Shown: piece by piece, positions 51,302 to 58,636 of the stretch | Layout: each line of letters starts with the position of its first letter | Position numbering within the stretch: position 1 is the first letter of the stretch | The notes under the pieces: generated by a model | Seen by the model: the letters and a program-made list of their open reading frames with translations, nothing else | Database searches by the model: none | What the model was told of the DNA's origin: nothing | Assembly (NCBI GenBank): GCA_002686265.1 | Contig: NZBA01000005.1 | Span: 4,888 to 68,887 of the forward strand | DNA: 64,000 nucleotides | Direction of reading: 5' to 3' | Origin: Planctomycetota bacterium | GTDB lineage: Bacteria; Planctomycetota; UBA1135; GCA-002686595 | Position numbers and translations under genes: made by a program

Positions 51302-51718
51302 GGGGATTGCTCGCTGTTCACGGTTCTTCGTGGGCGCGGGGAGGCGCTGGGGGCACTTCCCGGCGCACCTTATCATCGACGGTTCGACCGACCAGCGTTG
51401 AGCACAATCCACCCCGACCCCCTCCGACCCGCCCCGCACCCGGGGACCGGCGCGCTCCTCATCCGGTTGCGCCCACCCGCCCGCTTCCCCGCCGTTCGGT
51501 GGAGTCCATGCCGGTGTTCCGGTTTCTCCACCGCTCTGGCCCGAGGCGGGCTCCGACGAGTTCCATCGTGCGCTACCTCTTCCTGGCGCACATCCCGATC
51601 GGATACGCTCCTGGGAGCATGTGTCGAGCGAGGACCAACCGCCTGCAGGGAGCGAGCAGGACCCGGTGGCTGCTCTATCGCAGCCCATCGGAGCCGGTGG
51701 GCGCCTGAGGACGATCCG
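51302..51718. other. Divergent intergenic region
   Basis: About 415 bases between the epimerase and the lipid operon. It should contain both promoters. Translations are Pro/Arg-rich with no domain, and no RNA gene is recognised. Confidence 0.35.
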
Positions 51719-52567
51719 ATGCCCACCTGCGAGGAGAGCGTGCTCGAGCGCGGCGGCGCACCCGACCTGTTGCTGCGGCGCTGGCCCTGCGCCGGGCCTC
51801 GAGGGCGGATCCTGATCGTGCACGGCTTCGGAGAGCACGGCGGGCGCTACGGACACGTGGCGGAGGCCCTCATCGCCGCCGGGCTCGAGGTCGGCGCCGT
51901 CGACCTGCGCGGCCACGGCGGCTCGGGCGGCACGCGGGCCTTCGTGGAGCGCTTCGACGACTACCTCGACGACGTCGACGCGGCCCTCGCCCTGCTGCGG
52001 GATGAAGGCGGCAAGCTGCCCCTGTTCCTCCTCGGGCACTCGATGGGCGGCTTGGTCGCCGCCCTGTGGGTCCTGGAGCAGCGCGCCCTCGCCGATGGCC
52101 TCGTCCTCTCCAGTCCCGGCTTCGCCTTTGCCTTGAAGGTGCCCGCTTGGAAGGCCGCGGCGGGGCGGATCTGCTCGCGCCTCGCTCCCAAGCTGGCCCT
52201 GCCCTCGGGCCTCGATCGAGGCCTGCTCTCCCACGACCCCGAGGTGGCCCGAGCCCTCGAGCGCGACCCTCACAGCCAGACCGCCACGACCGCACGCTGG
52301 TACACCGAGGCCCTCGCCGCCCAGGCGCGCGCGGCGGAGCTGGCGGCCGGGCTGGAGGTGCCGCTGTTGTGCCAGGTGGCCGGGGACGACGCCCTCGTCG
52401 ATACCCGGGCCACAAGGAGCTTCTTCGACACGGCCACCTCGAGTGAGCGGGAGTGGCTCTGCTACGACGAGCTCTACCACGAGATCTACAACGAACTGGG
52501 GCGCGAGCGCGTTCTCTCGGACCTGACCGCGTGGCTCGGCACGCGCCTGGAAGCGAGCGTGGCGTGA
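51719..52567 (+). CDS. Monoacylglycerol-lipase-like alpha/beta hydrolase
   Basis: A 282-residue serine hydrolase of the Hydrolase_4/monoacylglycerol lipase type. The oxyanion region is ILIVHGFGEHGGRYGHVAEAL; RGHGGSGG follows; the nucleophile elbow is GHSMGG with Ser108. The acid is in AGDDALVD and the His in LYHEIYNE. No signal peptide is present. It is the first gene of a five-gene operon with start-stop overlaps, so a role in releasing or trimming acyl groups is likely. ATG 51719 is the first start consistent with the fold. Confidence 0.88.
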   Translation: MPTCEESVLERGGAPDLLLRRWPCAGPRGRILIVHGFGEHGGRYGHVAEALIAAGLEVGAVDLRGHGGSGGTRAFVERFDDYLDDVDAALALLRDEGGKLPLFLLGHSMGGLVAALWVLEQRALADGLVLSSPGFAFALKVPAWKAAAGRICSRLAPKLALPSGLDRGLLSHDPEVARALERDPHSQTATTARWYTEALAAQARAAELAAGLEVPLLCQVAGDDALVDTRATRSFFDTATSSEREWLCYDELYHEIYNELGRERVLSDLTAWLGTRLEASVA

Positions 52568-53619
52568 AGGCCCCGAGTGGCATCCAGTGGGCGGTCCTGG
52601 CCCTGGTCGGGGGCGTGGCCCTGACCCTCTGCGATAGCGTGCACATCGCCTACGGAGTGCTCGAGAAGACGAACGCGGACTTCGCCGGGCAGAGCTGGTG
52701 GACCTTGCCGATGTTCAGCACCCTGTCGTTGTTCATCGTGCCCGTCTACCGGCGATTCCGCTGTCTGACTGGGGCGCGGGCGCTGGCCACGAGCAAGGGC
52801 GAGCTCGCCTTCTCGGCCGTCGGGTTTCTCGCCTCCTACGCCTGCACCGGCCCTCTCGGCCACTGGGGCGTCTGGCTCGCCGCCCTGCTCACCGCCGCTT
52901 GGGTGGCGCGTCTCATACGCCGCCGCGTGCGCGGCATCATCCTGTTCTCGCTCCTGTTGGCCGTAGCCGGCCCCGCCGTGGAGGCCGCCATCTCCGCCTC
53001 CGGCGCCTTCCACTACACCGCCCCCGACCTGTTCACGGTGCCCTCGTGGCTGCCGATGATCTACCTCCACGGCGCTCTGCTCGTCGCCGATCTGGACGGC
53101 TTCCTGGGCGGCCGCGCGCCCTCGATGCGCGCCTGGAAGCTCAGCCCGCGCTCCTTCCGCTGGATGCTCAACGTCTTCCCGCCCCTGATGCTGCAGCGCA
53201 TCCGCGTCGTGAGCGTCGGCGCGGACTTCTTGAGCTGTAGAGTCCGCATCGCCAAGAGTCCCCTGACTCGCAATCTGCACGGCGCGACCTTCGGCGGGAC
53301 GATCTTCTCCGCCGCCGACCCGATCGTCGCCACCCTCTTCTGGCAGCTCTTCGCACGCCGCGGGATCGTGGTCGAAACCTGGCTCCAGGGCGGCTCGGTG
53401 CACTACGCCAAGCCCGCCAAGACCCCGCTCACCATCGACGTTCACTTGAGCGAGGAGGAGGTCGCGTCGGCGTCGGCCGAGCTCGAGGAGCGCGGGCGTT
53501 TCCGCCGCACCCATGAGCTCGAGGCTCGCGACGCGGCCGGCGACGTCTGCGCCCGCATCACCACCGAGATCTACGTGCGCCTCGGCCGCGAGGCGCGTGA
53601 CGGGCACTCCGCCTTCTGA
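52564..53619 (+). CDS. Membrane domain fused to DUF4442 hotdog domain
   Basis: A 351-residue fusion. Residues about 1-210 hold five or six transmembrane helices, with CDSVHIAYGVLEK, GQSWWTLPMF and SGAFHYTAPDLFTVPSWLPMIYLHGALLVADL as the most distinctive parts; I do not recognise this domain. Residues about 215-345 match DUF4442 (hotdog fold, PaaI-like thioesterase relatives): FPPLMLQRIRVVSVGADFLSCRVRIAKSPLTRNLHGATFGGTIFSAADP. This suggests a membrane-tethered acyl-thioester handling enzyme. GTG 52564 overlaps the hydrolase stop (GTGA). ATG 52453 upstream is inside the hydrolase gene and rejected. Confidence 0.8.
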   Translation: MKAPSGIQWAVLALVGGVALTLCDSVHIAYGVLEKTNADFAGQSWWTLPMFSTLSLFIVPVYRRFRCLTGARALATSKGELAFSAVGFLASYACTGPLGHWGVWLAALLTAAWVARLIRRRVRGIILFSLLLAVAGPAVEAAISASGAFHYTAPDLFTVPSWLPMIYLHGALLVADLDGFLGGRAPSMRAWKLSPRSFRWMLNVFPPLMLQRIRVVSVGADFLSCRVRIAKSPLTRNLHGATFGGTIFSAADPIVATLFWQLFARRGIVVETWLQGGSVHYAKPAKTPLTIDVHLSEEEVASASAELEERGRFRRTHELEARDAAGDVCARITTEIYVRLGREARDGHSAF

Positions 53620-53632
53620 CGCGCAAACGGCG

Positions 53633-54097
53633 ATGGACACCTCCAAGATCCTCTCCAGCTACCGCCGCCTCAGCTCCCTGCCGGGAGGACGCTTGCTGTT
53701 CGGTTGGCTCCTGCGCCGCGCCGTGCCCTACACCGGCTCCATCCGCCCGCGCGTCATCGAGCTCGAGCCGGGCTTCGCCCGCATCGCCATGGACGACCGG
53801 CGCGCGGTGCGCAACCACCTCTCCAGCGTCCATGCGATCGCGCTGATGAACCTGGCCGAGGCGGTCAGCGGCCTCGCGATGCTGACCGGCCTGCCCGACG
53901 ACGCGCGCGGGATCGTCAAGGGACTGGAGATCGAGTACACGAAGAAGGCGCGGGGGACGATCGTGGGCGAGAGCCGCTGCCACCCGCCGAGCACTAGCGA
54001 GGAGCTGGACTTCGACGTCACCGCCGAGCTCTTCGACGACGCCGGAGAACCGGTGGCGCGCGCCGTGGCGCACTGGAAGATCGGTCCGAAGAAGTGA
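53633..54097 (+). CDS. DUF4442 hotdog-fold protein
   Basis: A 154-residue single-domain hotdog protein. Family residues include VPYTGSIRPRVIELEPGFARIAMDDRRAVRNHLSSVHAIALMNLAEAVSGLAM, with the conserved N-H-L-x-S/G-x-H-A-I pattern and a Glu on the following helix. The end is typical (DAGEPVARAVAHWKIGPKK). It probably binds or hydrolyses acyl thioesters. It follows the fusion gene by 13 bases, giving two hotdog domains in one operon. The next start overlaps its stop. Confidence 0.87.
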   Translation: MDTSKILSSYRRLSSLPGGRLLFGWLLRRAVPYTGSIRPRVIELEPGFARIAMDDRRAVRNHLSSVHAIALMNLAEAVSGLAMLTGLPDDARGIVKGLEIEYTKKARGTIVGESRCHPPSTSEELDFDVTAELFDDAGEPVARAVAHWKIGPKK

Positions 54098-55101
54098 GCG
54101 AAGCCGAGCCGGCCGCGATCTCCCTCGACACCGCCTTGACCCGCGACGCCGGCGTCGAGGTGCCGGTGATCTGCGGCGCCATGTACCCCTGCAGCAACCC
54201 CGAGCTCGTGGCGGCGGTCAGCGCCGCGGGCGGCTTGGGCATCGTGCAGCCGCTCTCGTTGATGCACGTCCACGGCCACGACCTACGCGAGGGATTGCGC
54301 CTGATCCGCTCCCTCACGCCCCAGCCGATCGGCTTCAACGCCATCGTCGAGAAGAGCGTCGCCGCCTACGAGCGCCGGATGCGCGCCTGGGTCGGCGTGG
54401 CCCTCGAGGAAGGCGTACGCTTCTTCGTGACGGCGCTCGGTAACCCGCGCTGGGTCGTCGAAGCGGTCCACGAGGAGGGCGGCGTCGTCTACCACGACGT
54501 CACCGAGCGTCGCTGGGCGGAGCGCGCCCTGGCCGAGGGTGTTGACGGCTTGATCTGCGTGAACGACCGCGCCGGGGGCCATGCGGGTGCGCACTCACCC
54601 GAGGCGCTGTACGAGGAGCTCGCCGACCTCGGCGTGCCCCTGGTTCGGGCCGGAGGTGTCGGCGGATCCGAGCAGCTCGTGGAGGCGCTGCGGCGTGGCT
54701 ACGCGGGCGTGCAGATGGGGACGCGTTTCATCGCGACCTCGGAGTGCCGCGTCCACGATTCCTACCGCGCCGCGATCGTCGCCGCGGGTCAGGACGATAT
54801 CGTCCTCACCGAGCGCCTCACCGGCGTCGGGGTCTCGGTCATTCGCACGCCACGCATCGAGCGCCTGGGAACGGACGCCGGCCCGATCGCGCGTCGCCTC
54901 CTACGGCACCGGCGCACGCGCCACTGGATGCGGACCTTCTACGCCCTGCGCTCGATCCGCAACCTCAAGCGTTCCTCCCTGCGCGGACTGGACTACAACG
55001 ACGTCTTTCAGGCCGGGCGCAGCGTCGAGGGGGTGGACGAGGTGTTGCCCGCGGGCGAGATCGTCCGGCGCTTCGCCCGGGCCGTGGAAGCGGCGGGCTG
55101 A
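54094..55101 (+). CDS. Nitronate monooxygenase-like FMN enzyme
   Basis: A 335-residue TIM-barrel flavoprotein of the nitronate monooxygenase/2-nitropropane dioxygenase family. It shows VPVICGAMYPCSNPELVAAVSAAGGLGIVQPLS, IGFNAIVEKS, LICVNDRAGGHAGAHSPEAL (FMN phosphate region and the catalytic-type His), PLVRAGGVGGSEQLVEALRRGYAGVQMGTRFIATSEC. Relatives also include enoyl-ACP reductase FabK. In a lipid operon, an enoyl reductase role is a real alternative. GTG 54094 overlaps the DUF4442 stop. Confidence 0.88.
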   Translation: MSEAEPAAISLDTALTRDAGVEVPVICGAMYPCSNPELVAAVSAAGGLGIVQPLSLMHVHGHDLREGLRLIRSLTPQPIGFNAIVEKSVAAYERRMRAWVGVALEEGVRFFVTALGNPRWVVEAVHEEGGVVYHDVTERRWAERALAEGVDGLICVNDRAGGHAGAHSPEALYEELADLGVPLVRAGGVGGSEQLVEALRRGYAGVQMGTRFIATSECRVHDSYRAAIVAAGQDDIVLTERLTGVGVSVIRTPRIERLGTDAGPIARRLLRHRRTRHWMRTFYALRSIRNLKRSSLRGLDYNDVFQAGRSVEGVDEVLPAGEIVRRFARAVEAAG

Positions 55102-56168
55102 TGGGTGCTCCCGCCATCGACTCACGGCTGATCGTCTACGGGGCCAACGGCTACACCGGCCGCCTCGTGGCGCGCGTGGCGCGGGAGCGTGGCTTCACTC
55201 CGCACCTCGCCGGCCGTGACGCCGCCGCGGTCGAGCGGGTGGCGGAGGAGCTCGAACTGCCCTGGAGCGCCTTCGGGCTCGACGATCCCGCGGCGCTCGA
55301 CGCGGGTCTCGCGGGAGCGACGGCTGTCCTGCACTGCGCCGGTCCGTTCAGTCGCACCTGGCGCGCGATGTCCGACGCCTGCCTGAGAACCGGCGTCCAC
55401 TACCTCGACGTCACCGGCGAGCTGGTCGTGTTCGAGGGTCTGGCCGCACGCGACCGAGCCGCCCGGGAAGCGGGCGTGACGCTCCTGCCCGGTGTCGGCT
55501 TCGACGTCGTTCCGTCCGACTGCCTCGCGGCGCACCTCGCCCGCCGGCTTCCGGAGGCGACGGCCTTGACCCTCGCCTTCCAGGCCACAGGCGGCGTCTC
55601 GCACGGCACGGCCACCACCCTGGTCGAGAACATGGGCGCGAGCGGCTTCGTGCGCCGCGGAGGGCGCATCGTGAGCGTTCCGGCGGGCAGCCTCACGCGC
55701 AGCGTTGATTTCGGCCACGGCCCGCGGCCCGCCGTCGCCATTCCCTGGGGAGACGTCTCGACCGCGTTCCACACGACCGGGATCGGCGACATCGAGGTCT
55801 ACGTGGCCGCGGGACGCGGGGCGATCTGGGGCATGAAACTAGGCCGTCACCTCGGCCCGCTGCTGCGCTCGGCGGCGGTCCGCCGCTTCTTTCAGCGGCG
55901 GATCGACGCGCGGCCGGCCGGCCCCGACGACGCGGCACGCGGGCGCGGCCGGACCCTGTTGTGGGGCCAAGCGCGCACGGACGATGGACGCAGCGTCGCG
56001 GCGCGCATCGAGGCGCCCGAGGGTTACACCCTGACCGCCGACGCGGGCCTCACCATCGCCGCGAAGCTCCTCGGCGGCGACGTGCAGACGGGGTTCCACA
56101 CGCCCGCGGGCTTGTTCGGCCCCGACCTCATTGCTGAGCTCGAGGGCGTGCGACGCACGGACCTGTAG
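55101..56168 (+). CDS. Saccharopine dehydrogenase-like NADP oxidoreductase
   Basis: A 355-residue protein with an N-terminal Rossmann fold (LIVYGANGYTGRLVARVARERG) followed by AVLHCAGPFSRTW, VHYLDVTGELVVFE and LPGVGFDVVPSDCLAAHL. These are shared by saccharopine-dehydrogenase-like proteins, which include trans-acting enoyl reductases of lipid biosynthesis as well as lysine-pathway enzymes. The operon context favours a lipid-related reduction. ATG 55101 overlaps the previous stop (TGATG). It is the last gene of the operon and is followed by a terminator hairpin. Confidence 0.87.
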   Translation: MGAPAIDSRLIVYGANGYTGRLVARVARERGFTPHLAGRDAAAVERVAEELELPWSAFGLDDPAALDAGLAGATAVLHCAGPFSRTWRAMSDACLRTGVHYLDVTGELVVFEGLAARDRAAREAGVTLLPGVGFDVVPSDCLAAHLARRLPEATALTLAFQATGGVSHGTATTLVENMGASGFVRRGGRIVSVPAGSLTRSVDFGHGPRPAVAIPWGDVSTAFHTTGIGDIEVYVAAGRGAIWGMKLGRHLGPLLRSAAVRRFFQRRIDARPAGPDDAARGRGRTLLWGQARTDDGRSVAARIEAPEGYTLTADAGLTIAAKLLGGDVQTGFHTPAGLFGPDLIAELEGVRRTDL

Positions 56169-56184
56169 CGCGCGCCGCGCGCTG
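56168..56184. terminator. GC-rich bidirectional terminator hairpin
   Basis: AGCGCGC and GCGCGCT form a perfect 7-base stem with a GCC loop, between the ends of two convergent genes. The stem begins at the final base of the plus-strand stop codon. Its 15-base core recurs at 62885. Confidence 0.4.
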
Positions 56185-56188
56185 CCGC

Positions 56189-58561
56189 TCAGAAGAGCTC
56201 GACCTCCACGAGGGCGAGGTGTGCGAAAGGCGCGACCTCGAAGATCGACCGGTTCCCGTCGCGTCGCGGCCTGAGGCGCTCTCCAGAGAGCAGCTCGCGC
56301 GCGCGGGCGCCGGCGGGTGCGAGGACGCGCACGCCCTCGACCGGAGCCCGAGGGGCCGACGTCCCGCGCGGGCGGAGCGTGTCCACCCAGGCGAAGTCGT
56401 TGGCGAGTGCCAGGACCTGGCGCGAGCCCTCGCCATGGGAGACGACGTGCAGGGCGGCGGGACCACCGCTCACCACAATCGACCTGCGGTGGCGCTCGGG
56501 ACCGAGCGCTTCGAGCAGGGCTTGGCCCGCCCGCAGGCGATCCGTCCCGTCGCACCAGTCCCACTCGACGCGATTCGTGATCACTCGTCCGCCACGTCGC
56601 GCGAAGCCGGCGACGGCCTCGCGCATCTGCGGCGAGAGGTCGCCGGGGGCGGGTAGGAACAGGAATGCGTAGCCCTCCAGGGCGCCCTCGGCGAGCAAAC
56701 AGTCGCTCACCAGGCCGACGGGAAGGCGGGCGCGCAGGAGGGTCTCGAAAGCGCCGTTGAGCGGCCCGACGACCTCGCGCCAGGCCGCTGTGTCGTCGGG
56801 AGCCAATCGGGCGAGGGCGCGCTCGGGGTGGTGCAATGCGACGAGGCGCGTGGGCTGCAGGCCTGCCAGGGCGGGTCCGGCCCGGTTTCCCAGGTCGAGG
56901 GCGGCGGCGAAGGTCCTGCCGTCGGGGATCGTCGCCTCGGGGGGATCGAGGTTGGCGACGCCTCCGTGGGCGATGACGCCGGCGGCTGCGGCCTGCGCGG
57001 CGGCGGTGGACCTCAGGCGCGGGATCCAGACGTGGGGCGGGCGCCCTTCGGCTGCGTCGCGACACCAGCTCCAGCCCAGAGCCAGGCGCGCAGCGCGAGG
57101 CGGCGCGGCGAATCCCGTGCGGGCGAGCAGCCGCTCGGTGCGCGCCGAGAGCCCCTTCTCGAACTCCGTCTTGACCCCGTCCGCCAGGCGCGGGAGGCGG
57201 CCGCTGGTGTGGCTGTCGAGGAGGTCGGGTGAACGGTAGCTGCCGATCAACAGCACCGCATCCTCCCGGCGTGCGCGGATCGCCCGGCGCCAGCGCACAA
57301 AGGCCCGCTCGATCGTGAGGTCGTTGAACTCGAGCAGCTTGCGGTAGAGAGGATCGCGATCGTCGATCGTGGTCGGGTGGGGCAGGGCCGTGGTTGCGCT
57401 GAAGCGCGCGCGGCAAGCGCCGCACCAGCATCCCGTCGGCGGCTGATGGACCTCGTCGAAGTAGAAGCCGTCGACGCCGCGCTCGACGAGCTCCAACAGG
57501 CGCGTTTCGACATGCTCGACGTAGGGCGAATTCCAGCACAGGAGCGGGCGGCCGTTGCGCGTGTAGACGCGGCCGGAATCGTCGCGGGCCGCCCAGTCGG
57601 GATGCTCCGCGGCCACCCCGACGTCCTCGGTGTGGCGGTAGTAGGCGATGAGCCGCAGGCCGACGCCGTGTGCGCGGGCGATGATCCCGGTTGCGACGTC
57701 CTCGTCGCGCGCCCAGGGTTCGACCGGTCCGACGGCGCTCGGCCACCAGGCTCCCTCGCCCAGAGTGCGTAGGTGGCGGACGATCGCGAGCGCGCCGATA
57801 TCACGGAGCGCGCGCGCGGCGGTGTGGAAGGTCTCGCGCTCGCGCCAACGCGGGGACAGGCGTGTGTGGAGCGAGGCGCGCACGCGGTCGTACCAGGCGG
57901 GCGGCCGCAGTCCACGAACATCGTCCATCCAACTCGGCCGGTCGGAAGCGAGCTCGCGCGAGATCAGGGCCAGCGTCTCGGGCGCGTGGACCACCGGGGC
58001 TGGGGGGGCGGCGTGGGTCGGCGGTCCCGCGCCGTCGGTCAGCACCAGGCAGTCGGGACGCAAGGGAGCGGCGGCGAGGACGAAGTCGAGCGGGCCCGCG
58101 GCGAGGTCGGCGGAGAGCAGGCGCACCCAGCCCCAGGCCTCGCGGCCCTCCAGGGCGCCGGTCGCCGGTACGAGGCTTCGGGTGAGCTCGCAGCCTACGA
58201 GCCCCGCGTCGAGGGAGACCACAGAGCGCGCGGCGTAGCGCAGCCACAGATGCCAGCGACCGCTGCGCGGGACGGTGACGGTGTAGGTGCAGCGACCCTC
58301 GCCACCGAAGCGAATCAGGCACTCGCGCCCGCTCGCCCAGCGATCGTAGTGGGCTTGGGCGAAAGCGCGCTCCGAGCTCTCGCGCCCCCGCGGCGCCTCG
58401 GCCTCGACCACCAGCTCCTCGGCGTGCGCACCCGCCGAGGCGAGGAGAAGGGAGGTGAGCCCGCTCAACACGAATCGCCCTCTGCCGGCTCGGGCGTCAG
58501 CGTCCGTCACCGTCGGCCTCGCGTTCGCTCGTTTCTCCCGCCTCCCAGGGGGCTCCACCAA
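56189..58561 (-). CDS. Secreted glycoside-hydrolase-like protein (GHL6/GH29-like barrel)
   Basis: A 790-residue exported protein. A hydrophobic signal (FVLSGLTSLLLASAGAHA) lies about 30 residues in, after an Arg-rich leader. A jelly-roll, carbohydrate-binding-like region follows (RSGRWHLWLRYAARSVVSLDAG). The central TIM-barrel contains AHGVGLRLIAYYRHTEDVG, an N-S-P-Y-V-E-H segment and RGVDGFYFDEVHQPPTGCWCGACRARF, the pattern of hypothetical glycosyl hydrolase family 6 and fucosidase-like barrels, with Asp-Glu as candidate catalytic residues and clustered Cys. A glutamine-amidotransferase-like trimerisation region (AVAGFARRGGRVITNRVEW) precedes a final beta domain. The substrate is unknown. 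Confidence 0.7.
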   Translation of the reverse strand: MVEPPGRREKRANARPTVTDADARAGRGRFVLSGLTSLLLASAGAHAEELVVEAEAPRGRESSERAFAQAHYDRWASGRECLIRFGGEGRCTYTVTVPRSGRWHLWLRYAARSVVSLDAGLVGCELTRSLVPATGALEGREAWGWVRLLSADLAAGPLDFVLAAAPLRPDCLVLTDGAGPPTHAAPPAPVVHAPETLALISRELASDRPSWMDDVRGLRPPAWYDRVRASLHTRLSPRWRERETFHTAARALRDIGALAIVRHLRTLGEGAWWPSAVGPVEPWARDEDVATGIIARAHGVGLRLIAYYRHTEDVGVAAEHPDWAARDDSGRVYTRNGRPLLCWNSPYVEHVETRLLELVERGVDGFYFDEVHQPPTGCWCGACRARFSATTALPHPTTIDDRDPLYRKLLEFNDLTIERAFVRWRRAIRARREDAVLLIGSYRSPDLLDSHTSGRLPRLADGVKTEFEKGLSARTERLLARTGFAAPPRAARLALGWSWCRDAAEGRPPHVWIPRLRSTAAAQAAAAGVIAHGGVANLDPPEATIPDGRTFAAALDLGNRAGPALAGLQPTRLVALHHPERALARLAPDDTAAWREVVGPLNGAFETLLRARLPVGLVSDCLLAEGALEGYAFLFLPAPGDLSPQMREAVAGFARRGGRVITNRVEWDWCDGTDRLRAGQALLEALGPERHRRSIVVSGGPAALHVVSHGEGSRQVLALANDFAWVDTLRPRGTSAPRAPVEGVRVLAPAGARARELLSGERLRPRRDGNRSIFEVAPFAHLALVEVELF

Positions 58562-58636
58562 CGGACTACCGACTCCATCCGCGCAGCATAGCGAAACGCC
58601 GGTGATGGGCGCCTCGGAGGCCTTGGTCGCGGTCCT

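Noticed and set aside
56189-58561. Calling the glycoside-hydrolase-like protein an alpha-L-fucosidase
   Set aside because: The FYFDE motif is shared by several barrels and no fucosidase-specific nucleophile motif was seen, so only the fold class is claimed.
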